Shown here in pieces: positions 1 to 11,700 of a stretch of 64,000 nucleotides of DNA (position 1 is the stretch's first letter; every line of letters begins with the position of its first letter). This stretch comes from Lepidodermella squamata (taxonomy: Eukaryota > Gastrotricha). The position numbers and the translations under genes are program-made. The DNA lies in NCBI GenBank assembly GCA_047495785.1, contig JBLDXI010000029.1:186001-250000 (forward strand), in the 5' to 3' direction. The notes beneath the pieces are model-generated. The model was not told the DNA's origin. It did not search any database and was given only the letters and a program-made list of their open reading frames with translations.

Positions 1-866
1 ACACCCTGGGCATCTCGCTCTGCCGCGCTGGTTGGGGCCCTGGCACAGTCAAACTCAGCCGCGCCGCCCTCCCCAGCCCAAACTTCGTCTGGAGGCCGGG
101 GCACAATGAGAAGGGTTGAAGTTGCCGCAATGACTTGGCCACTCGTCGATGCGGCGACGCAAGTGTAATCACCCGCGTCCTGCGGTCTGACATTAGTGAT
201 TGCGAGGACCCTGCCTGAGTCTAACAATTGGATTCGATCATTCGCTTCAACGGGTTGGTTGAACCGTGACCAGGTCTCCAGGATTTGAGTGATATCGGGT
301 TGGCTGCCCTCGGATAGCTGAGCCTCGCAGACTAGCTCTACACTTGAACCGAGGTGGGCAGTTAGAGTTGGTGGTGGTTTTCTCGCAAAATGTAACGAAT
401 TCCCTAGCAGCTCATCCGCCAACACCTTCAGGCGGGTTCCGTTGAGAAATCGACCATTAGGAAGGGGTCGGGTCAGACCACCCTGTCGGCCTGCTGTAGT
501 CGGGGCTGTCGTGCCTTGGCTGCCCGCAGCGGCGAGTTTCACCAGCAAGCAGCGGTAAGAACCCGAATCAGCCGCCTGAGCGTGTCTAATCAGCAGAGTT
601 CCGTTCGCGAACACCCTGTAATGAACGCCATCAGGTCGGATGAGCCTCGAATCTTTCGTCCAGATCAAGCGCGATCGGGAGGTGTTAGTCGGAGCCGCCA
701 GCCGGCAGTCCATCCGAACCGGCTTGCCGAGGGCCTGCGTCATCGGGTGCATCACCTGGTGCTGAGATTCGTGAAGAGGCAATGGCTTTCGAGCCATCGA
801 AGGTTCGCCGACCTCGGCCGCTACCATTAAGAACGGCACGGCCAAGGCGGACACAAGCCAATTCAT
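1..866 (-). CDS. Immunoglobulin-superfamily secreted or surface protein, N-terminal part (runs off the window)
   Basis: A frame stays open from the ATG at 866 to the window edge (288 codons and 2 bases) without an intron. The first ~17 residues (MNWLVSALAVPFLMVAA) form a signal peptide. Two Ig domains follow: C54, W69 and C106 with DSGSYRC, then C180, W199 and C236 with DAGDYTC. A third begins near C274. The linker (about 110-165) is rich in Gly, Thr and Pro. Such Ig arrays mediate adhesion or receptor recognition outside the cell. The 3' part is missing, so a membrane anchor, kinase or phosphatase tail cannot be judged. A TATATA string lies only ~10 bp before the ATG, too close for an ordinary core promoter. 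Family assignment is firm; subfamily is unknown. Confidence 0.85.
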   Translation of the reverse strand, partial: MNWLVSALAVPFLMVAAEVGEPSMARKPLPLHESQHQVMHPMTQALGKPVRMDCRLAAPTNTSRSRLIWTKDSRLIRPDGVHYRVFANGTLLIRHAQAADSGSYRCLLVKLAAAGSQGTTAPTTAGRQGGLTRPLPNGRFLNGTRLKVLADELLGNSLHFARKPPPTLTAHLGSSVELVCEAQLSEGSQPDITQILETWSRFNQPVEANDRIQLLDSGRVLAITNVRPQDAGDYTCVAASTSGQVIAATSTLLIVPRPPDEVWAGEGGAAEFDCARAPTSAAERDAQG

Positions 867-3534
867 GTCGAGCTATATAAGGATAAATTACGCGTTCCGA
901 AAACGCGTTGTCCTAAAATACATAATTAGTGAATTGGTATAGAGCCTTGAGAGATTTTCGGCTTGGGAACTAAAAGGAGAGAAATGAGAAAAGCCTCAGT
1001 TAAATCTCGCCTATAAGGAGACGAATGCAGAAGTTTGTGCAAAGAAGTGAAAAGGAATCTGGCCCCGTTGGAAACGCATGCGTTTCGATAAGTAAGCAGC
1101 ATCCTTGCTACAACGAGATGAAAACTCGAAATGTGAATGACATTCTTGGGTCTAAAGGTGAGATTGAGAAATAAACTGAGCGTCGAAGTTTCAAAAATTG
1201 CAAATACAATGAAAGATTGAATTTTTCGTGAAAAACATGGGAGTAACAAACAGCAAACAGAATTGTTTGATTTGTTGAGGGTTGAACTAGTAAAAAACAA
1301 GGTAAAAATGCACAACTTGGGTTAAAAACCACGGGCCAGAGTGTTTGTTTCTGTATTTTACGCTGCGCAGATGTGTGTGTTATTATTTACGTGTTCGAAA
1401 GTGGCGCAGTAATAGTCGATGATCGCAGCCGGACGGCGAAACGGGCCGCGCGGCAGCAAACACAGGCGGGGAGGTCAATTAGCGTCTAATGACCGCAGAT
1501 GCGCGCGCGCCTATTTTTCGGGAAAAAATGATACATGTCATTAGGGTGTTTGCGGCTGCGGGCGGGGCAACAAATCGGCGGTGCCGGTAATTTGCTGCCG
1601 GCTCGGCCGCGCGCATACTCGTAATGATAACATAACTGCGGCGGTCAACTGTTGCGGCAGCGCAAACAGTCGGCACCACTGCACGCGTTTTTTCGCATAG
1701 GCAACAATAACACGGCGCGTGTTTATTTACGCGGCGATATAATGCCATTAACGGCACTTGCCCACAACAAGTCATCATCGCAGCCGCGCTACAGCCCTAA
1801 CCCGCCACTCTATACAAGCTATTACCGGCTATTTTTGCTATATAGTGGTACCTGGGCATAAGGGCGGCTTACTGCAATCCGACACTAATCGCGGGGCTGG
1901 GTCAAAAAACAAGAAAATCTCCTGCCACGACTACGCAGCAGAAAAGAAGCTCTTCGTAACCTTGCGAAGCTACACGTTATTGCAAAGGGCGGGCACAGGA
2001 AAAAACGTATGATGACAGGATCCTTTGTCTAGGACCCTTGAAGGCGTAGCTAATTACTAGTGTTTTGAATGGATGCGCTTCATTTGGATACAAGCAGGCA
2101 AAAAGGATCCCCTTTTCAACCACTCCAGGTAGCGATTTCGTTTTCAGCAAAACACTCCGCTAACCAGTACATAATCAAGTCCGTTTCATTAAACAACAAA
2201 ATTGATAAACATGTCCAGGGGCTAACAATTAATCAATTGGAAGATGGAGTTCTCTGGAACTCCAGGCTCTTTCATCGGCTGATTTCATTTAAGAAAAGGG
2301 ATACGGACTGTCGGAAGCCGAATAAGGAGCCGATAATAGCTACTTCTTTTGCCGCGAACAGTAGATGAACATTGGATGATGCTGTGGACTCTTCATGTTG
2401 CTCCATAGGAGTTTCTCCCGGTTAAGTCGCAAGAATACTAAAAACTTAACCTTATATGCCTAAATTTGCGCCGCCAATTTTGAAATTTGTGGACAATTTG
2501 TATAATTTTCAGACATATTAGACACGCGTTACTAATCCATTTCTGCGATTTCATGAAAGAAACGTCGATGCTCGCCGGATGAGACCTGTTGGTAACTAGT
2601 TTGGGTATTACCGGAATTTTACATAATATCACCCATTTTGGTTTTCGTTTTCCTACCGCAACATTTCTCACAATTTCTCACGATAATTATGGGCATCGGG
2701 AAGTTTAATGAAGATGGCGATCAAGATGTTTCAAATTGCTTGTATGTGTAGAAATAATGTTTGTAAAAAATGTGAAAATTAGAATAAAATTTGTATAAAA
2801 ATCCTAAAATACACACTAAAATTACCGAAAGGGAGGGAAAAAATGATTCATGAAACGGGTTGCTGGGTGGCTGGAGTTAGGCTTCAATTACTCTATGATA
2901 AGCCCGGTAATAGGATTCTCATCAGAAGTTAGTGAATGACCAATCGATAATGGGATGTTGGAACTGAAAAAATGTTACATGCATATTGAACACTTGAATA
3001 GGCGAAACATGGCTTATAGCTTAGAGAAGAGGTCGGCGGGGCGAATGTGTCTTGCTTTTTTTTTAACAGATGGCAGAACAAGGTTACAGACGGGTATTAC
3101 GCATGATGTAAATAATAGAGCTAGCCTGAGCATAATCCATGTTACAGCAATGGGAACCTAAATAAGCAGGCGTCGATTGTTTTTTGGCGGCTAGGCATGT
3201 TCAGCACATTATTAGGCAATCAATTACATGCTGGCAATTTTTGCATGGCTTGAAGCAACAGCGCATCCACAACTCATCTGCAATTATTGTCATTATTTGT
3301 TTTTGCAAAATAACCCAACCAGTACAGGCTTACACATGAATGCATGCTCGATTAATCTATTGTTTTATTCTTCTGCGCGCGCTGCCGGACATGGCACGAT
3401 CTCAGTCAATGGCCGCGGGCTGCGATGGCGAAGACAAGGCGGCCGTTGCGGAGCCGAGTCTTGTGTCAACGAGTGTGTTTGTTGGCGGAAACACGCGGCG
3501 TGGCGATCAAGAGGCCCGGTCGCTCGTACTCGCC

Positions 3535-3650
3535 TATTCTTCCTCTTCCATCTCTATCTTCCTTCTTCCACTCTCTCTTCCCTTCTTCTTCTTCCACGTC
3601 TTCTTCCACCTCTTCCAATTGCGCCGCGGCTCTTCCTTTTCTTCCTTTTA
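3535..3650 (+). repeat. Homopyrimidine (CTT/CTC-rich) tract
   Basis: About 115 bases are almost entirely C and T on the plus strand, built from TTCC, TCTTC and TTCCAC units, next to a GC-rich island. Frames through it read as Ser/Phe/Leu runs and look like low-complexity artefacts. Such tracts can form triplex DNA or act as GAGA-type promoter elements. No function is shown here. Confidence 0.6.
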
Positions 3651-5480
3651 TAGAAAAAACTGGCGTTTTGAGTCACTGACGAGCCAATCACAATTCGACA
3701 AATTTCATTTCAAAAATTATTAAGGCGCATTTTTTATTAATTTTTGAATACTTTGTTGTGCGTGCAATAAGTCGCTAATTAGTTTTGCTGTTCATGACGT
3801 GGGCACAGCACGAAAATCTCAAAACCGTACCTATAATAAAAACGTATTTTACAACTCGTGCGGATCGAAAATAAATAGTAACACCGTAGAGCGGAAACAG
3901 AAAAAAGACAAATTGCATTGCGGTCAAATGCGGCTTGATAGAAAAATACAAAAAATACAAAAAAGTACCACCAGCAGCCACGCGTGCGGTACAACATGAA
4001 TGTGTAGTAACAGCAGCCGTCAAGTCACCTTATAATTTTCGAACACAACACACTGTTCCTACCTTTGCCGTGTCGCCATTATCAGTGAAAAAATGCATTT
4101 TTCCTCATTTGAATGTATGGTTTCTTAGTATTTCCATCAATAATTGGTCCATATATTATTATCGCCTATCGAAAATAATGCTCAAAGGCAACCTTTCCCA
4201 CAGCAGCATATTCCAGCACCTTTATAAAGCGACCTGAATTTTTCCTGGGATCAAACTGTGATATTTGAAATGGTGAGATTTGAAATGTGCAACGGCCTCC
4301 ACGCATTTTTGGGTCGGCGGTTCGCATTATTAGGGGTAATAAAATAAGGCACGCGCGCACAATAGCAAGCCACATCGTTAATTATTGCTTGCCGTCGCCA
4401 TTCTTAACATTAAGTTCGCTAAGAAAGCATAAGGCTTAGGCGTTGAATTTTTCTCAAGACTCATCTTTGATTTCTTAAATATCGTGAGTGATTAAAAATT
4501 TGTTATGTCTAGTTGCGAAATTAAACTTTTCATTTTCTGTTAGATTAAACGGCCGAATGGAACGAAACGGCCGTCCTTTAAATCATTAAACTTGGCAAGC
4601 AGTACGAATTACGGTAAGAGTGCCCTCATGTTAGTTGTCTGCTGTTAAACATTCTTATTGTTTTTCAGGTATAGTCCTTGGAGCCGGTATGGTGCTCGAA
4701 TCGAGTGAAGATGGTGAAGATGGATCATCGCGCATCTTGCCTGGCTGCGAGGGGTGATTACCGTTTGCGCGGAACCGCCCGCTGCGAGTGACTCAGCTCG
4801 AAAGAACAAGAAGACAAAGCACCCGGCGAAGAAGAAGCGGTAGGCGAAAGGGCATGTGAAGACCATGCCGCAATTCAAAAACGGAATTCTGATTGTGCCT
4901 GATGCCTACTCGCCTACTCAATTTCTCAACTTCGTATCTTTATGTGCTTCTTTTCGACACGTCTCTGGCGCTGATTTATACTTCCTGAATAAAATACTGA
5001 AAATACTGTTTATTCGCCTCTTTTTGATTTATTGAAGCTAGAGGGAAAACACGAGGTATCGGAATCACCTGGAATAACGTGGAGAAATACTGCTGGAAAT
5101 AGTTTGCTCATAGACATAATATCAGCATAGTCTGACTACTCATGAGAAAAGGGGTGTAACGCCATGGGCGCCAGATGGTCTGCTAATTCATCAATTTCTT
5201 GGAGGCCAATAATCGAAACATTCAAAATTTCAACCATCGATTTCTTAGCTATAAATGGTCAGATTACAAAGAACCAAGTGTCATCGGATATGTCTTATCG
5301 AGAGGAACACGGTGATATTTTTTCTATAATTTTAATAATTAAGGAACTGGTCAAAAATTAGGTTAGCAGTTTTCGTAGGTATTCAGAAATAAATCATGAC
5401 AACTGCTTCGAAGAAAGTTAAATTGAAGGACTTTTCAGGAAAGTAGATTCTTCACATCAAGAGCTACCTTTTGATACCTG

Positions 5481-5619
5481 AAGCGAACTTGAATGATTTT
5501 TTCCTGATTTTCTAGGGCTGACTAGATCTCAGGGTCACTCTTAGAAGTAAATACAAATATCATTTTTGAAGGTTTTCGAAAATTACAGAAAATCAGGAAA
5601 AAATCATCCAAGTTCGCTC
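5481..5619. repeat. Short inverted repeat (MITE-like)
   Basis: Arms of about 33 bp at 5481-5513 and 5587-5619 are near-perfect reverse complements (AAGCGAACTTGAATGATTTT against its complement), separated by about 73 bp. No transposase and no clear target-site duplication are visible. It is either a short transposon derivative or a hairpin-forming repeat. Confidence 0.6.
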
Positions 5620-7321
5620 CATAGATAAATAAGTGAGAAAAGATAGGTAACTCATGCATATGAGCAGTGTTCCGAAATTCGGCGTCAGCTCTGACCAATC
5701 GTTGAACGCTCGTACATTTTCGTTTAATCGAAATTTTGGCATTTTTTTAAGCCTCACTTCTCACTCGTATCTGCATAGCCCAACTGTCGAATAAAATAGC
5801 ACTCGCACCGTGAATCAGACCGTAGTTTCTAACGGTGGACTATGATGTCTATTTGATAGCACTTTCCCGCATCGTAGCATTGTTGAAATTCTGAAACTTA
5901 CTAATTCCTCAACTTTTTCAAACGTTTATTGATACTGGTGATCGATCACTATCGTAAGAATATCCCGACGCGAGGGCAAGTCGGGGGGTCACGTGATTAA
6001 GGCGCTGAGCGCAAAACTTCCAGAGTTAGTACTAGAACCGTAGCATAAAATCGAAAAAGAATAAAATGCGCAATATTCTTAATTAATGGGTAACCCAAAC
6101 CAGGAAAAGCGCGAAAAAGGTTACCAGAGAGGCTAGGATACTAGGGTGGTCAAATCGCGTACGTTTGGTGACGTGACATTTAGAGACATTAATGTCACGT
6201 GGCTGATTTTAGTAATTCTGTTATAACAACTGAGCGCCTATCGGAGTCTCCCAGTGAGTCTCAGTTTGGAACTATAGTAGCCCCAGGAGAGAGCTTTCAG
6301 GCGAAACAAACCCGGCCTCATTTGGATTCTCCGTCAGGGCGTCCTGGGCTCCGGAAAATAGGTTTAAAAAATCATATTTTGGTGATTTCATCATTTCAGC
6401 CACCCTGAACAGTTTTCACCAAATTTTGCTCATAATTAGCGCCAGACTATTAGGGACAATATCTAAGATGTTTGCGACGCGTTTTCAAAAGATGCATCCA
6501 AGTTTTGGAATTTTAATAACGTACCTATTCAAGGCCTGTTACTCACTCGTATCTCTTCCTCTTCCATCTCTATCTCGTTGCTGTACATCACTTTATATTC
6601 TAGCTGTCTCACACAGCCCCGTTGATGAGACGTCGCACCGAGACGACGTGCGACAAATCGTCTTGACAGCTGACAGCTTGAAACATGTCTGACACTCACT
6701 TACTTGGCAAAGATATGAACCCCGATTGCAAGAATCAAATGGCAGTCCAAAACCTCTGCGTTGGATAATGCAATCTTGATGAGGGGATTTGGCAAAACGG
6801 TTATACTGTAGGTACCAACTGAATCATATCAAGACTTGATACAAATCCCAGAGTCATTATATTTCCTCTATTTCACACAACTCGATTTGCATGGAAGAAT
6901 AAAGGATAAAGGATAGCTCGACTCCGAAGCGCTTTCTCTCATGCTGTATACTCCACAACACAGAAAATGTATGATTCATGTTTCATGCTTCATGCTGGCT
7001 AATTTATTCAATGAATTTATTCTGTTTATGGTGACAAGTGACGGAGGCATCCACCGTTTTTCTCGAAATCATCCGCGACCGCAATGATAAATATCCGTTT
7101 AGTGTTCTATCTTCTATCCAAACGTTTTTTCCTATTCAATTTCCCAGCTGAAATAAAATTGCTCAGCCCCAAAGGTATTCGCTGCTCTCAAATTTAAAGG
7201 TGTCGTCTACCTTATCCGCAATCCAATATTCCACTTGGAGACCAAACTTAGATCACTAGAGCTTGACTTCGCTTTCATGGTGGCGGAATTCACTTTTCAC
7301 TTGCCACTGGTGCTAAGCTTC

Positions 7322-8121
7322 TCATCTGTTCTGCTGGGCGCTCCCAGGATTGACCAAAGGTTGCGCAACTGCAGTTGCCGAATTCCTAGGTTTCGCAGCT
7401 GCAATAGGTCTCGGAGCAGCAGCCACTGGGGACGACCCAAGTCGAGGATTTTTGTTAGCAGTTGGCGATCCCAGCGATCCGTTGCTCAGAGACTGCTTAT
7501 TTCCCATCGTGAAATCAACCACCTCGTTTTTGGCACCTAAACCCTGCGCATCCACATCAGCAAACATTTTCTCGATCTCAGCCTTTTCATAAGACCTTTT
7601 GACACCTAGCGGCTTGACCAGAGCCTCTACAGCTTCATGAATCGGGCAGGTCAGTTCGCATAGCCGAGGAACTTGCAGGCCTGCATCTTGGTGAAGAATA
7701 CTTGTGTTTGACCACTCTTCGACCTTATCTTTCAGCTGGCTCCATAAAATGCGCGATTTCATCGTCTCCGTCTTTCTAACACCATCAGGTGCAATTAACA
7801 GAACTTTCGTTTGCAGCTGCTTCTTCTTTGCGTCGAGCACTTCGCAGACCAATCTCTTTATTTCATCAATGTCCTTAGCCACGTTTTCCATCGACTTGCT
7901 GACATATTCCTGCCCGTTAGATGAGGACTCGAGTTGCATGAACCACGCGTTTAGGTCATTTTTCATGGCATTGAGCCTGTTCTTTTGAGTTTCCAAGTTA
8001 TACAGCTCGCATCCCCTGAGCTGAAAAATGAAAGTGTTGGGCGTTTGGGTCATTAGTCAGCGACTTCACTCACCTGGCATCCCTTGAAGCACTCAGCGGC
8101 ATTGTGTGGCTGATGGGCCAT
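7322..8121 (-). CDS. Small hydrophilic coiled-coil protein, unknown function
   Basis: There are two exons: 8074-8121 (MAHQPHNAAECFKGCQ) and 7322-8021, joined in phase 0 across a 52 bp intron (GTGAGT to TTTTTCAG), giving about 249 residues. An in-frame ATG lies within the intron, but the spliced start is preferred because donor, acceptor and phase all fit. The N-terminal half is helical and charged, with heptad-like runs (SKSMENVAKDIDEIKRLV), so a coiled coil is likely. The C-terminal ~60 residues are a low-complexity Ala/Pro/Ser tail. I see no signal peptide, membrane segment or known domain. It is probably cytoplasmic and may be a scaffold or linker. Its tail-to-head neighbour is the astacin gene, whose stop lies about 630 bp upstream. 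Confidence 0.7.
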
Positions 8122-8747
8122 TTTACTCGTTATGTCCAGCGGAAATTATCAGTCTGCAGAGGGCAATTTTAGCAGACCTCTACTTATCTTCTGCGCTTTC
8201 GGCAAGCGGCAGCGAGTGTTTTATCTCTAGCAGCCAGTGAAAATTATCATTTCGTAAAAACGACAAGTCTTTATTTGTTTGTTTTTCCTCATCTGCAACT
8301 GATAGCACAATTTCAGTTTTTTGTAACAAGAAAGGAAGAGTGTGTCTCAGATCAAACTGATCAAAGCAGCACGAGATTTCATCCAGCTAAAAATGATATA
8401 ATATTCTTACAATAAATTATATGTGATATTTCCTATACAGATTTACAGGTTGAAATTATAACAAATAATATAACAATAATAATAATATCTTTCTTTTTGC
8501 GACAAAAATTAAAAGTCCGCTCAGTGTTGCTTTCAAATAATAGAAATATCTGTAAATTTTCAGCATGTAAATTACTTGCCAGTATTTCGAATGTTTTAAG
8601 TAGCTTTGGAATGAAGATCCTGATGCGATGGCATATCGTATGAAGAATTCGGAGAAGTAACAAAACGCGAGATGTGTAAAGCAATAACAATGTTATCACA
8701 AAGAAGCGCTGAACGCTTCGTCTATCAACGAAAGCTAGCCGTTTTGA
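8122..8747. other. Spacer between the coiled-coil gene and the astacin stop codon
   Basis: AT-rich DNA of about 630 bp. It should hold the promoter of the coiled-coil gene on the right side of that gene and the 3' UTR of the astacin gene. No coding frame, repeat or clear TATA box was recognised. Confidence 0.4.
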
Positions 8748-11700
8748 TCATGTTCGGTTTTTCCGATAAAACACGTACGGGCTGGCTTGTTGCGATTGAC
8801 ACGACGTTGTTTTCAGGTAGCATCTGTACAAACAAAAATGTGTTACCAAACAAATCTTGACGACAGATACCCTCGAAATCCCCTTGTCCTTACTGAATTC
8901 TATTCGACTTCGTACCCTAAACTTTCTTCATTGATGTTTCCCCATAACCCAGCCATAATCTCAAATCTCAATACAATTTGTATTGCCAGCTCACTCATCA
9001 TTCCAGCTTAGGGTAGCGTCTAGCTTTACCCCATTCCTAACCCAAATTCTATCACCCAATCCCCATCATTCTTATCCCATATTCCATTTCAATCTAATGC
9101 AAGTAGCAAGTATCATTACTATCCTGACCTCTCAAAATGTTAGCTTCCCCCGTTCGTCTTCTGCTGACTGGTGTCAGTGCTAGATTGCTGAAACGTTACT
9201 TACCGATTGTCCTGAAGATCCGAGTAAGAAAAGCCCGCGCAGTCCGCACCCTGCTGGCCGCATTTAGCCGCGCACTGCTCAACAGTACAAGTCGCGCAAT
9301 GCAGGTGTAGCGGCATTAAATTGCCAGGACAGTTGCCATCCAACCGCTCGAACCCTGCAACCGTCACATTGAGACGCGGGTTGTCGCCAGTCGGACAAGA
9401 CCCGGCAGTCAGCTTCGTGCTCGCCAGACTGACACTGCCGAGACGACCGCGGCCTTGTCGCACCTCGAGTATGACTTTGAAAGGGCCATCGTCGGAGATA
9501 TCCACAGTGACGAGACGCCAATCACTGCTGGGCCCAGAGTCAGGTTGAACTATGCGTGCCGGTCGCTCGCCCTTAGCTCCGGCAAGAATTACAACCAAAG
9601 TATCTGGAGTCTGCTGCTCAAAGAAAAAACCATGCGTCAAGTTGGTGCAAAATCAATCTTGGCTTTTGTTAAGAGTTATGTAAGCTAGGTTAGGATGTAG
9701 TTAGAATGGTATGTTATTCCTATAGGATACCATAGCAGTGCTGTTCACGGGAGCATCATAAGGCTAATTGTTCACAAAACCTTAACCTTCAAGTTCAGCT
9801 TTAAGACAATTTCCTTACCTGATAGTAGAAACCTTCCATACGGACGAAGACGTGAAAGCAGGAGGGCCTTTGGCTCGGTAACAAGGTCATCTCAGGCGAG
9901 ACAAGCCTCGTCGCTGTCCAATCAGGCGCCGAAGCCCCGGCGAGGTATCCTGTTAGCGTATACGTGAAATCGAACTCTTCCTCCTGAGACGACAGCTGCC
10001 ACGACGGAGCATCGGCTTGCCAACTGCACAGACTTCCGTGGAAACTGCAATCCAGTTCAGACGAAGTATCTGCCCTAGAATCACTAGCCGGCTGCTCCTC
10101 GCAGAATGGAGCGTCATTCCAGCGTTTTGTCGGCAGGCAATCGATGACAGAGTTTCCGACCAAGTGATACCCAGCTTCGCAAGTGAAAGTCACGCTGGAG
10201 CCAACTGTAGCCGATACAGGTTCGTCCGAGGAGTAGTACGCGTTTCGAACGGCTGGTACTGCTCCACAGGTGCCCTGTACTACGGCTCTCAGAGCTGGAA
10301 CGACTGGGCTTGCGAATGCTGCGAGTTCAATGTAACCACTTTTTGACATCTCGGTTTCGATGGTCGATTTGTAGGCATACTAAAAATGATGAAATAAAAT
10401 AGGAAGACGTAATCAGGGTCAACTTACAGCCTGCAGACAAACAGTTTGCGCCACTTCACTGCGACGTAAGCTCTGAAGTTCGTTGACAGATATAACCGGG
10501 CCGGAGAGTGGGTCAGCGTAGAAAATTCTATAAAATCAATGAAAAGGCTTGTAGGTATAAAATGAACAACATTTACCCGATGAAGTCTCCCTCTTGCGCG
10601 AAAATTTGTGAATCTATCGGAACGTAGAACTGGTTGAAGCCTTTGCGGAACGCCCGACGCATGTTAGCCCCGACAAAGTGGTACTTGTTTGATGAGACAA
10701 GGCGGAAAACGCCTAAATAGACGTCGCCACCATCGTCGCGGCCTGAGTAGAATTCCCAGCGAACAATCGAACCGGCGCATGTGAAACGCATGCCAAGACA
10801 CAACGTGGTCGGATTGGTTGCGGGAAGAGTGGCAACTTCTGGAACTGGACGACCGGCTACGCATTCGACATCGGGCTCAACAGCTTCGTAGAACAACTCG
10901 AAGCCATTAGCTATTAAATAAACGCCAAGTTAGAATTTGAAAATGAGTATTGAATAAGATGATCTTAAAAACGAATAATCAAGTAATCAGTCACCTTCCC
11001 ATGTAGGATCCGAGTGAAAGTGGACGAGTAACGCACTGCCGCTTGATGTAACGGGTGGTGACGCGAAAAGGCCGCAGAACACCCCTAGAACATTCGCCGT
11101 AGTCTCATTCGCCCCGTCGAAAACCACCAGCCTGTCGTTGTAGCAGTTCGGCGACGTGGTCAGCTGAAGGGTCAGAAATGTAACCCTCACAACTTTCCCC
11201 GGTGGAGCGACAATACGCCAAGCGCAGTTGGCATTCGGCGGGTAAAAGCCCTGGTTGAAGTTAGGCGAGGCAATGTAGCCAGATGACCGCTGGAGAACTG
11301 CCGGAGCTGTTTCACTGGTGCAGGCCAGTGTCGCCGTGGCTTCATCGTCACTGGCGCTGTTGTTAGTTGCGGAATTGCCGTTGTTTGTAACCGGCGGGTT
11401 GCGACCGTTCGCAGCACTCCGGCCCTGAGCCGGGGTTGGCGAGACAACTGCCCGACTGCTGTTTGGCACGTTGACTGAGACTTGGTTCTCGATGACGGTC
11501 CCAGGCTCCAGCGTGGAAAACCTACGTCGCGTTGTAGTCGTTGTAGTCGACGGGGAATTCGTCGCTGAAGTCGTTGAACTCGCTGCAATGGTCTGGGGTG
11601 TGGTCGATGGAGTTTGGGTGATAGGAAGTCTCGGAGTGGAAGGGCGTGTCGTAGTCGTCCTAGTTGCTATTATCGAAATGGAAACACACAAAAATGTAAG

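Larger units (their letters stand above)
867..7321. other. 6.4 kb spacer without a convincing gene
   Basis: No open frame here has a recognisable domain. The region holds two GC-rich islands (about 1380-1745 and 3365-3535) dense in CGCAAACA-like motifs, a homopyrimidine tract (3535-3650) and an inverted repeat (5481-5619). Around 4670-4860 a T-rich acceptor (TTTTTCAG) precedes a short Lys-rich frame ending KKTKHPAKKKR and a stop. It could be a terminal exon, but I could not join it to anything. The rest is AT-rich with scattered short frames typical of noncoding DNA. The promoter of the Ig gene should lie at its left end. Confidence 0.5.

Noticed and set aside
868-882. TATATA string as core promoter of the Ig gene
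   Set aside because: It is only about 10 bp from the ATG, leaving no room for a normal start site and leader.
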